Source: Anaerovibrio lipolyticus LB2005 (GTDB taxonomy: Bacteria > Bacillota > Negativicutes > Selenomonadales > Selenomonadaceae). Taken from it: a stretch of 52,007 nt of DNA. Shown piece by piece: positions 1 to 7,369 of the stretch. Numbering within the stretch: the first letter of the stretch is position 1; each line of letters begins with the position of its first letter. A model generated the notes under the pieces. The model made no database searches and was not told where the DNA came from. It saw only the letters and a program-made list of their open reading frames with translations. The stretch spans positions 1-52,007 of the forward strand of contig NZ_JHYA01000015.1 of assembly GCF_000621545.1 (NCBI RefSeq), read 5' to 3'. Position numbers and translations under genes: made by a program.

Positions 1-141
1 TTGTTAGAGTCGGCCGAAATTAGCCACTCAGGGTCGGTCAAAATTCACCAATTTTAGTCGGTATATAAATAGCCATTCCTTTTTTCATTCGTTTCCTCTA
101 AACTGGATAGTGACCAATTAACCCAGCTGGAAGGAGACAAT

Positions 142-1464
142 TTGAATGATATAAAAGGTAATGGCTTAGTGCCAATTATAGCACAAGCCTTAGAAGTAAT
201 GGAAGCCAAAGCAGGCCACAATATACCTTTAGATAAGGTAAATCTTGCAGAGCTTGGCAGATTAACTGGATTATCTCGCAGCAAGCTGCGTACTCTAAAA
301 AAGAATGGCTTCCAAAACGGTATCAAATCTAAATTACCATGTGTTAAGCGTAAAGGGAAACTTGATGCGTTTAAAGAAGTTATTAATACGTACTTGAAGC
401 AAGGAGTAACAAACTCAGCTGTTATCTTCTCCGAGCTTAAGAAAGAAGGTTTCACTGGCGGTCTTACTATTGTAAAAAACTATATATCCAGCAATAAAGA
501 CCTTGTTCCTGCTAAACGTATTTTAGTGGCCCCTCAAGGCAGTCGTGGTAGACGGTATAACACACAACCAGGAGAAGCATTCCAGATGGACTGGGGCTTT
601 ACCAAGGTTGTTGATCCATTGGGCAAAGAATACCAAGTAGCATGCTTTGCCGTTGTTTGCCACCACTGCTGCTCAGCCTATATAGAGTTTTTCTCCAGTG
701 CCAAACAGGAGAATCTATTCATTGGTCTGGTAAGGGCATTTGACCGGCTTGGGGTTCCGGAATATATCCTTACAGACAACATGAAAAGTGTTGTTTTAAA
801 ACGCGATATTGAAGGCCATCCTATCTGGAACAATGACTATGAAGACTTTATGAATACTGTTGGCTTTAAGACCAAGCTATGTAAGCCCAGACATCCATTT
901 ACCAAGGGACGTGTGGAGCGCCTAGTCAGGTTCGTAAAGGATAACTTCCTTGCAGGAAGGGAATTTCTGAACATAACTGACCTCAATATGGCAGCACTTA
1001 ATTGGTGTGATAACAAGAATAACGTTTACCGTACATTTCTTGAGGGCAAACCTGCTGATATACATGCAACAAAATGTTCATGCTTTCTTCATGCACTGGA
1101 GCTCAGCGATAACCTTAAATTTTATTTAGCACCGCTTCGAACGATTAGCTTCGATGGCTTTGTAAACTATGAGAGCAGGCGCTTTGGTGTACCATATACC
1201 TATACCAGGAGGCTTGCAAGGGTGATGAGGCAGGGTGACAAGCTATACATCTATTCAGATGACTTAAAGCAGCACCTTACTACTCATGATGTTACATGGA
1301 GCCGTAAGGATTCATTTTGTATTGGACAGTATGAAAATATTGAACAACCTGAAGAATTTCCTACAGCAAAAGTAAAAACCACTATACGTCAGCTTCCTCA
1401 TGAAAGCTCTGTAACATTCGATAAATTCAATTTCGGTGATACGGAGGATATGTGGAATGACTGA
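142..1464 (+). CDS. istA: IS21-family transposase IstA
   Basis: This is the DDE transposase of the IS21 element (440 aa). The start is TTG at 142, behind AAGGAGA at 131-137. The N-terminus carries a helix-turn-helix-like segment (about residues 32-50, LAELGRLTGLSRSKL). The integrase core (rve) follows, with the acidic triad readable as D150 (FQMDWG), D212 (LTDNMK) and E259 (KGRVERLV). The family uses these residues to cut and join DNA ends. The stop overlaps the istB start, as is typical for IS21. No frameshift or internal stop is seen. Confidence 0.95.
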   Translation: MNDIKGNGLVPIIAQALEVMEAKAGHNIPLDKVNLAELGRLTGLSRSKLRTLKKNGFQNGIKSKLPCVKRKGKLDAFKEVINTYLKQGVTNSAVIFSELKKEGFTGGLTIVKNYISSNKDLVPAKRILVAPQGSRGRRYNTQPGEAFQMDWGFTKVVDPLGKEYQVACFAVVCHHCCSAYIEFFSSAKQENLFIGLVRAFDRLGVPEYILTDNMKSVVLKRDIEGHPIWNNDYEDFMNTVGFKTKLCKPRHPFTKGRVERLVRFVKDNFLAGREFLNITDLNMAALNWCDNKNNVYRTFLEGKPADIHATKCSCFLHALELSDNLKFYLAPLRTISFDGFVNYESRRFGVPYTYTRRLARVMRQGDKLYIYSDDLKQHLTTHDVTWSRKDSFCIGQYENIEQPEEFPTAKVKTTIRQLPHESSVTFDKFNFGDTEDMWND

Positions 1465-2248
1465 TATGTTTGAAAATATTAATGACTGTTGTGTAAACCT
1501 CAAGATTGATCTCTGCGGAGCTGAGCTTGCAAAGATTGCCGTGGATGGAAACTATACAGCAGAAACAATGGAAGCCTTGTCACATCTTTTCACGTATCTT
1601 TCGACTAAAAAAGATGCAGCCATGGTTCAGGATATATTAAACAAAAGCAGATTGCCTAAAAGTGCTCCGAAAACCTTTGATAACTTCGACTTCACACGTA
1701 TAAGGGGACAGGATGTGGAGCGTATAAAAGGCATAAGCAGTTTGGCAACACTTTACTCTGGCTCCAATATTACATTTGTAGGCCCACCTGGTATTGGTAA
1801 AACTCATCTTGCCCAAGCATATGGTTATGAATGCGCGCAGCGCAGAATAAAAGTATATTTTATTAAGGCAACTGAGCTGAGGGATAAATTCAACAGAGCA
1901 AGAAAATCCGGTTCAACAGCCAGCTGTGTTAATACCCTTGTTAGATACCAATGTCTAATTATAGATGAGATTGGCCATTGTAAATTCGACAAGGAAAATA
2001 CAATGCTATTCTTTGATGTAATTGACAGACGGTATAATAAAGAGGGCATGTTCAATACGGTATTTACAAGTAATAAGCAGCCATCCCAGTGGAAGGAGTG
2101 CTTTGAGGAGGAAGATGCTCTTCTCTGCTCACTGGACCGTATATTTGATAACGCCATAGTCTTTAACCTTAAGGGAAAAAGTTACCGTGGCCGGAAGCTC
2201 AAAGTAGTAAATGTTCAGGTTGACAATCTGAACAATGAAGATAAATAG
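1457..2248 (+). CDS. istB: IS21-family helper ATPase IstB
   Basis: IstB is the AAA+ ATPase that assembles on target DNA and activates IstA. The 263-aa protein shows Walker A (GPPGIGKTH) and Walker B (LIIDEIG), close to the DnaC/IstB family length. ATG 1457 is chosen over an upstream GTG at 1436 because CGGAGG at 1442-1447 sits 9 nt before it. This gives an 8-base overlap with the istA stop and suggests translational coupling. Confidence 0.93.
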   Translation: MTDMFENINDCCVNLKIDLCGAELAKIAVDGNYTAETMEALSHLFTYLSTKKDAAMVQDILNKSRLPKSAPKTFDNFDFTRIRGQDVERIKGISSLATLYSGSNITFVGPPGIGKTHLAQAYGYECAQRRIKVYFIKATELRDKFNRARKSGSTASCVNTLVRYQCLIIDEIGHCKFDKENTMLFFDVIDRRYNKEGMFNTVFTSNKQPSQWKECFEEEDALLCSLDRIFDNAIVFNLKGKSYRGRKLKVVNVQVDNLNNEDK

Positions 2249-2452
2249 TGTTTAGATAAGGCTAACTAACAGCCGAAGCTGGGTTATTGGTCAACAAAGC
2301 TGACTGTTGTATTGGTCATTTTAGACTGACTCTGAAATGGCTATGACGACCGACCCGTAGGTGGTTAAATTACGCCGACGCTAATACATTACCTCCAAAG
2401 CATGATGAACATAATAAACCAGATAAGAGATAATATCTAACTTCAAATATAT

Positions 2453-2508
2453 AAAAAAGCCTTGGGCAAAATCTATAATTAAGAATTTGCTCAGGGCTTT
2501 TACTTTTT
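2453..2508 (+). terminator. Intrinsic terminator, bidirectional
   Basis: AAAAGCCTTGGGCAAA (2455-2470) pairs with TTTGCTCAGGGCTTTT (2485-2500) using two G-T wobbles. T-rich tracts lie on both sides, so it could end transcripts on either strand. It lies outside the IS21 terminal repeat. Confidence 0.7.
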
Positions 2509-2604
2509 GATTTTTGTTTGGATAAATATTATTAGGCTGTACCGACATTGTGATTTAGAAGGAGGGTAAGCGTCAAAAGAGCAACCTATCGGCGGATTTG
2601 ATGT

Positions 2605-2644
2605 ATAAAATAAAAAGAAATAGCGTACCCTCGCAGATACGCTA
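2605..2644 (-). terminator. Intrinsic terminator (minus strand)
   Basis: A TAGCGTA stem (2621-2627 with 2638-2644) is followed on the minus strand by TTTCTTTTTATTTT. It sits directly downstream of the MFS fragment and was probably that gene's original terminator. Confidence 0.65.
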
Positions 2645-2657
2645 TACTCATTTATGC

Positions 2658-2765
2658 TCATGTTTTACCAGTAACCAGACTACCACAAAACAATGCAATA
2701 ATTGCCTGCCAGTATTCCCTCGTGCCCTTGTTAATTTTGTTATCTGCTACGCACTGACCATCCAT
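2658..2765 (-). pseudogene. MFS transporter, N-terminal remnant
   Basis: A 35-codon minus-strand frame begins with ATG at 2765 and stops at 2658. Its middle (INKGTREYWQAIIALFCGSL) has the form of the cytoplasmic start and first membrane helix of major facilitator transporters. The frame ends in the first helix, and the terminator at 2605-2644 follows within about 15 bases. I infer a large internal deletion that left only the start and the terminator of the gene. Family recall is moderate because the fragment is so short. Confidence 0.5.
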
Positions 2766-2798
2766 GCCTTAATCTCCAAATAAATACTAACATAAGCT

Positions 2799-3170
2799 TC
2801 ATAGACGCCAGCTGGATACTGGGAATTTTTTCATATAGGGCTTCATTACCTGCCACATTTTATAGGTAAAAGCATTATCCTTAACCCGGCCTTTAAAGCA
2901 CCAACCAAAGACCTTGTCATTAAAATCATAGACTACACGATTCGTTTTCTTATCCAAGTAAAAACGCCGCTGGTTTACCTTCGGAGAGGTACGGCCATCG
3001 TTATAAATAACACTGGCATAAAGGTAATTGTTGCTGAATTGGAGGCTAGCAGGATCAAGATGATGCCATCCCATTATCCATGTAGGCTCGTCCTTGGCCA
3101 TAGCTGGCGAAGAATATGTAAGTAAAAAAATGGCTATAAATGAACATAAAATTGCGACTGATTTTTTCAT
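2799..3170 (-). CDS. Secreted protein of unknown function
   Basis: The product has 123 aa. Start ATG 3170 is preferred over the longer frame because GGGGGAGG lies 8 nt upstream of it. A classical Sec signal peptide (MKKSVAILCSFIAIFLLTYS, then AMA with likely cleavage before KDEPT) is followed by about 98 residues rich in aromatic and basic amino acids (WIMGWHHLD, FGWCFKGRV). I recognise no family. Proteins of this size with W/Y-rich segments and a signal peptide are common in Negativicutes and are annotated as hypothetical. Confidence 0.7.
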   Translation of the reverse strand: MKKSVAILCSFIAIFLLTYSSPAMAKDEPTWIMGWHHLDPASLQFSNNYLYASVIYNDGRTSPKVNQRRFYLDKKTNRVVYDFNDKVFGWCFKGRVKDNAFTYKMWQVMKPYMKKFPVSSWRL

Positions 3171-3215
3171 AAAGCGAGCCTCCCCCACAATATATGTATG
3201 ATTTTATTTCCTTAC

Positions 3216-4841
3216 TCAATTACTTTTAGCATATATTTCCTTATCCACCTTATCATTCAGACGGGCCATAACAAAGGCTGAGGAAATATCACCAGCCACG
3301 TTGCCGGCAGTTCTGATACCATCCATAATTGGATCGATACCAATAAAAAGTATTACCATGGAGGCCGGTACTCCAGCCATTCCAAAAATAGAGGCCATTA
3401 CAATTATCATAGCTCCCGGAATACTTGGGAAGGTGAAGGTGAGTAAAAGGGTTCCCACAAAGAAGGATACAAGGAACTCAATATCCACCGGTAAACCACA
3501 GGACAATCGCATAATCAGTGCTATCATTATCAGATAGGTACCGCTGCCAGTCATGTTAAACTGGGCTCCCACTGGAATAGCAAACATTGTCAGCTTTTCA
3601 TCAATTCCCAGCCTCTCCCGACAAAATTTCATTGTTTCCGGCATACAGGCACTGGAATTACAAATGGAGAAGGGAACCACCAAATATGGCAGAATTTTTC
3701 TGATAAATGGTATAGGAGATATCCGCCCCACCACACCTACAAATATGGTTAAAATCAAGATTATCAGCGGGAAGGCCAAATAACCTGCAAGTATAATTTT
3801 GCCGTAAGCAAATAGCATGGAAAAATCCGTGTGCAGCATCATTTTAGCCATAGATACAGCTACTACAAAGGGCATTATTGGCATCAGGACCCCCATGGCA
3901 TCCATGGTGAATCGATTGCAAAACTCCACCACTTCCCTGGCATGGGCTGCTCTGTCCCCTGCCTTGGCCAAAAGAATGCCAAAAAACAGGGCAATGAATA
4001 AAATTTGTAGCATATTATTGGAAGCGAAAGGAATAATCACATTTTTCGGTACAATACCCACTATTAACTCAATCAAATTGATGGATTTTACATCTTCATC
4101 GGTTCCTTGCTGCATTAAGTCAACCATTTCCGGTATAGCTCCCACCCATAAGCCTAACGCAATACCCAGCAACAAGATAATGGCCAGCTTTATTATGGAT
4201 ATTCCCAGGAGCTTGCCCCCCATTTTTCCGATATCAGCTGCATTGGACATACCAGTTATACCAGACATAACGGAAAAGAAAATAAGGGGACCTGCCAGCA
4301 TCATCAGTGCCTGAATAAACATACTTTGAATTGGGGTAAGAATTATTGAGTCCACCCAATTTATTCCACCATCGCTTAAAATCATTTTCAGCACAGCACC
4401 CAATAAAATACCTGTCACCAGACCGGCCATAATACGAAATGCCTGTTTACTGCTGGAGGAATGGACCCGGATGGAAATAATATTTTCACCATTGCTTCGG
4501 CTGTAGCTCAAGGAATCCTTGTGAGCCTTCAAAATGGCAAATACGTACATTTCCTCCTCATCATCGGAGACTTCTTCCATAGACACAAATGGATTAAAGG
4601 CCTCCCCCCGGGCTGAAACGCTAATACTGATATCTCCAAACCGCTTTCTGATGGTTATCTTACCCTCAAAAGTCCCTGGATCAGCAGAGGCACTCACCAT
4701 GCGAAAAAAAGATTCCTCCAATAAAAGCTCCCCTTTAAGGATTTCCTTTTTGGTAGCTCCCATTTCTGTAAGGCTTTCTTCAAGCCACACAATAGTTGTT
4801 CTATAATTATCTTTTGAAATTTGACGGGTTTTCAAACTCAT
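3216..4841 (-). CDS. Cation:dicarboxylate (DAACS) symporter with N-terminal RsbW-like domain
   Basis: The protein (541 aa) has two parts. Residues 1-128 resemble a GHKL/RsbW-type ATPase fold: an N-box-like helix (GELLLEESFFRMV), then alternating strands (KITIRKRFGDISISV), a GEAFNP segment matching the usual G-x-PFDP, and a closing strand (GENIISIRV). The N-box Asn is replaced, so catalysis is doubtful. From about residue 134 a full sodium:dicarboxylate transporter core follows. It has a Ser-rich reentrant loop (FSICNSSACMPE), a diverged NMDGT motif (NMTGSGT, Asp lost) and the substrate/ion motif DPIMDGIRTAGNVAGD. Role inferred: uptake of a C4-dicarboxylate or acidic amino acid driven by Na+ or H+, with a regulatory cytoplasmic domain. 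It appears monocistronic. Confidence 0.85.
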   Translation of the reverse strand: MSLKTRQISKDNYRTTIVWLEESLTEMGATKKEILKGELLLEESFFRMVSASADPGTFEGKITIRKRFGDISISVSARGEAFNPFVSMEEVSDDEEEMYVFAILKAHKDSLSYSRSNGENIISIRVHSSSSKQAFRIMAGLVTGILLGAVLKMILSDGGINWVDSIILTPIQSMFIQALMMLAGPLIFFSVMSGITGMSNAADIGKMGGKLLGISIIKLAIILLLGIALGLWVGAIPEMVDLMQQGTDEDVKSINLIELIVGIVPKNVIIPFASNNMLQILFIALFFGILLAKAGDRAAHAREVVEFCNRFTMDAMGVLMPIMPFVVAVSMAKMMLHTDFSMLFAYGKIILAGYLAFPLIILILTIFVGVVGRISPIPFIRKILPYLVVPFSICNSSACMPETMKFCRERLGIDEKLTMFAIPVGAQFNMTGSGTYLIMIALIMRLSCGLPVDIEFLVSFFVGTLLLTFTFPSIPGAMIIVMASIFGMAGVPASMVILFIGIDPIMDGIRTAGNVAGDISSAFVMARLNDKVDKEIYAKSN

Positions 4842-5054
4842 ATAATCACCCTCAAAACAATAAAAATATATGCTTCTTTGCCTAATCTATAACAATTATT
4901 TTCCAGATTCAGTCAAATTTTCTTTTTTCTATGCTACTCTTCATAGAAAACCAAGCCAAACTATATATTAACTACTTCGACAAATATTAGACAACACCTT
5001 TTGTGAACTGGAAAATTATTCGTGATTACATAGTAAAACCTCTTTTGGCCACAT
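4842..5054. other. Intergenic region, no gene seen
   Basis: Together with the terminator at 5055-5090, this AT-rich stretch separates the symporter start (4841) from the secreted-protein stop (5165). No frame, RNA gene or clear repeat is visible. It should hold the symporter promoter, but no confident -35/-10 pair was found. Confidence 0.5.
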
Positions 5055-5090
5055 AAAAAAAGGCCATTCTCTGATTTGAGAACAGCCCTG
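5055..5090 (-). terminator. Intrinsic terminator (minus strand)
   Basis: GGCCATTCTC (5062-5071) pairs with GAGAACAGCC (5078-5087) with wobbles, followed on the minus strand by a run of seven T. It lies 75 bases after the stop of the gene at 5165-5755. Confidence 0.8.
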
Positions 5091-5164
5091 TGATTTTATT
5101 TACGAATATATTGTTATGATTGGACAATCTTTATTTTCCCATTACGGCAATGTCTAATGAAAAA

Positions 5165-5755
5165 TCACTCAGCTACATAAATAGCGATTTCACTTATTAC
5201 ACCGTTCTTTACAGTAAAACATAATGATACACATTCGTTAGCATTATATGTATATATTGTTTTATTTATCCTATCTTGTCTTTTTTTATTGTCTGCTGCA
5301 GAAAGTTTAGGTGCTGTATCTATTACCGTATGGATACTGTCAGCAGTACCATAAACCTTTGTTAATACATCTTCAGACATCCCCGGTTTTACTCCGTCAA
5401 TGGTTGTTGCTCCGCTCTTATAAGCAGTCGTTATACTGCGAATATAGAGGTTGCCATCCCCTGAATAATCAGCAAAAGTAAAATATAACCCTTCGTAATT
5501 TACATAAGTGATACCTTCTCTTTTATATTCACTTGATGGTTTACCAAGGACAGCATAAACATCTTTTAAGCGATACGAGGATTTTACATTATTTATTGTT
5601 GCCTGGTCACTATAAATTGAGCAACTAATCGGTAGTCCCCCAAGATTAGTCCTAAACTCCGGAATTTTATTTGCATGAGATAAAGTTGGCAAAGAAAAAA
5701 TAAAACAACATGCAACGAAAAAAATCATAATATGATAAAGTACATTATTTCTCAT
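5165..5755 (-). CDS. Secreted protein of unknown function
   Basis: The product (196 aa) has an N-terminal signal peptide (hydrophobic residues about 8-26, cleavage probably after SHA) and a soluble, probably periplasmic body. The body shows two similar stretches ending in a 'G-hydrophobic' turn: LKDVYAVLGKPSSEY near residue 64 and MSEDVLTKVYGTADS near residue 126. These recall the helix-turn in SmpA/BamE-like repeats, a weak resemblance only. AGGGGAGA lies upstream of the ATG. It stands alone and ends with its own terminator. Confidence 0.65.
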   Translation of the reverse strand: MRNNVLYHIMIFFVACCFIFSLPTLSHANKIPEFRTNLGGLPISCSIYSDQATINNVKSSYRLKDVYAVLGKPSSEYKREGITYVNYEGLYFTFADYSGDGNLYIRSITTAYKSGATTIDGVKPGMSEDVLTKVYGTADSIHTVIDTAPKLSAADNKKRQDRINKTIYTYNANECVSLCFTVKNGVISEIAIYVAE

Positions 5756-5837
5756 ATTACCTATCTCCCCTAACTGTTATTGTAAAATTCTCCTTTGTTA
5801 TTCGACACAATAGATAAAATATCCTTTAAATCCACAT

Positions 5838-6368
5838 TTATCTATTTATGGCAACCCTATCTTTTAACAAAAAAAATGCAAAATAGAAGGCTGCAATATT
5901 GACTGCTGATTTTATCAATAACCCCGGAGCAGATGATAGGCCTGCCTCCAGACTATCGTATAAAATGGCACCGAAAATGGTATAGCCTGCTGTCATTATT
6001 GTGGTAGCTATTACCAGGGCTATAAAGGTACGAGAAGATTTAAGCACATTTTCTTCGCTCACTTTTTCCACAAAGATAGCAAAGGACAGGGCCATGATAA
6101 ATTTTATCAGAATAGTAGGACCGATCCATAAAGGGAAGCCTCCTAATAAATCAGCAAAAGCAGAACCTATACAGCCTGCCCAAACTCCTTGGCGGCGGCC
6201 TGCCAACAAAACTATGAGAAATATTGCTGCATCACCTAGATGGGCATATCCCAACGGAATAGGAATCTTCGGTACAAAGGTGGCTACAAATACCACAGCT
6301 GACATAACTGCCACAAGACAAATTTCCCGTGCTGTCCATCTTTGATGATTAATTGGTGAAATACTCAT
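5838..6368 (-). CDS. ECF transporter S component (vitamin/precursor uptake)
   Basis: The protein (176 aa) is almost wholly hydrophobic with five or six membrane segments and matches the ECF S-component fold: an N-terminal AREICLVAVMSAVVFVATF helix, then HLGDAAIFLIVLLAGRRQG, AGCIGSAFADLLGG and LIKFIMALSFAIF. S-components bind one vitamin or precursor and dock on a shared EcfAAT module, which is not encoded here. The ligand cannot be read from sequence. ATG 6368 has AGGAGG 8 nt upstream; the longer frame to 6476 is discarded. It may be co-transcribed with 6469-6936. Confidence 0.8.
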   Translation of the reverse strand: MSISPINHQRWTAREICLVAVMSAVVFVATFVPKIPIPLGYAHLGDAAIFLIVLLAGRRQGVWAGCIGSAFADLLGGFPLWIGPTILIKFIMALSFAIFVEKVSEENVLKSSRTFIALVIATTIMTAGYTIFGAILYDSLEAGLSSAPGLLIKSAVNIAAFYFAFFLLKDRVAINR

Positions 6369-6468
6369 ATAAAACTCCTCCTTACATTGCCTACTAAAGC
6401 TATAGGTTATATGATTAGACCTTATTATATACCCTAAGGAAAAAATGTCAATAAAAGTTGTTTTTCTC

Positions 6469-6936
6469 TTATCCATATAATGGGATCAACATTGCATACG
6501 GAGCAGTAAATATTGCCAGTATCCAACACAATTTATTTATAATTCTATCGTCCAAATCAGTATTTACAAATGCAAATCTTCTATTAAAAAAGAAAATGCT
6601 CACCGCCGACAGCAGGACCCCAGGAACGGCTATTAAAGTTGCACCAGGAAAATAAAATGTATTCCATTCAGGACAAATTTTATCCACTAGCAAAGCAACT
6701 GCCAAAATCAGCAGGGCCCCCAGAATATCGCTTATAAATCCAATGACCCAAATCCTAAAAATACAGCGCTTCCAAAGTTTTACCAAATCCTTAATATGCA
6801 AATATCTACCACCAAAATATAATACCAGACTATCTATAAGAAAATTCGCTGGCAAGATAATCAGCCATACACCGGTGGGCAGAAGATAAAATAACCACAT
6901 GGGAAAAAGAACATTGTAAAGCCGTTTTTGCATCAT
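6469..6936 (-). CDS. Integral membrane protein of unknown function
   Basis: The product (155 aa) has four or five predicted membrane helices (about residues 10-32, 58-82, 96-118 and 136-152) and short charged loops. No motif allows a family call. Start is taken at ATG 6936, with ATG 6933 equally possible; both are served by GGGGGAGAAG just upstream. Only 25 bases separate it from the Nudix gene, so it probably shares the transcript that begins with the PLD-helicase gene. It could be a membrane component of that set or a bystander. Confidence 0.65.
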   Translation of the reverse strand: MMQKRLYNVLFPMWLFYLLPTGVWLIILPANFLIDSLVLYFGGRYLHIKDLVKLWKRCIFRIWVIGFISDILGALLILAVALLVDKICPEWNTFYFPGATLIAVPGVLLSAVSIFFFNRRFAFVNTDLDDRIINKLCWILAIFTAPYAMLIPLYG

Positions 6937-6961
6937 ATCTTCTCCCCCCAAACATTAAAAT

Positions 6962-7354
6962 TTATCCACGCAATATTTCTTTAATTTTTTCTGTCATTGG
7001 CTTATCCGCTGGCAGCCAATTCACAGTATCTATCGTTTCTGCCGTTAGCCACTTCATAGCTTCATGTTCCAGTAGGGTGACATCCTCAGAAACCAGAGAA
7101 CACATAAAGCATCGCATATTTAGATGAAAATTTGGATAGTCATATTCCACTACTCCCAAATCCTCACCTACAGAAATAGCAGCCTTCAATTCTTCTTTAA
7201 TTTCTCTCTTTAAGGCCTCCTCTGGCCTTTCCCCTGGCTCAATCTTTCCCCCTGGAAACTCCCAGCCGTCCTTAAATTCACCATATCCCCGCTGGGTAGC
7301 CAGTATCTTATCGCCCTTGCGAATTACTGCTGCTACTACATTTATTGTTTTCAT
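6962..7354 (-). CDS. Nudix hydrolase, MutT-like
   Basis: The Nudix box is complete: GGKIEPGERPEEALKREI followed by KEEL fits GX5EX7REUXEEXGU with the metal-binding Glu residues present. The length (130 aa) fits (deoxy)nucleoside-triphosphate pyrophosphatases of the MutT group (8-oxo-dGTP or similar). ATG 7354 has GGAGG 5 nt upstream. The gene starts 15 bases after the helicase stop, which implies one transcript. It may act on damaged or signalling nucleotides in that system, or be a sanitation enzyme that happens to be linked. Confidence 0.85.
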   Translation of the reverse strand: MKTINVVAAVIRKGDKILATQRGYGEFKDGWEFPGGKIEPGERPEEALKREIKEELKAAISVGEDLGVVEYDYPNFHLNMRCFMCSLVSEDVTLLEHEAMKWLTAETIDTVNWLPADKPMTEKIKEILRG

Positions 7355-7369
7355 CAAATCCTCCTAAAA

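Larger units (their letters stand above)
1..2388 (+). mobile_element. IS21-family insertion sequence
   Basis: The element holds the istA/istB gene pair between imperfect terminal inverted repeats. Bases 1-39 match the reverse complement of 2348-2386: both carry TTAG, GTCGG and a final GGGTCGGTC block. A second subterminal pair lies inside, with 111-128 (TGACCAATTAACCCAGCT) complementary to 2277-2293. Multiple end repeats of this kind are usual for IS21 transposase binding. The left tip lies at or just outside the window edge, so the target-site duplication cannot be checked. Both genes are open and the element looks intact. Confidence 0.9.

Noticed and set aside
2598-2783. Open plus-strand frame of 61 codons downstream of the IS21 element
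   Set aside because: It is antisense to the MFS remnant and its terminator and has no ribosome site; the composition does not look coding.
6369-6468. Riboswitch upstream of the ECF S-component
   Set aside because: No conserved vitamin riboswitch core (TPP, FMN, cobalamin) could be recognised in the 100 bases.
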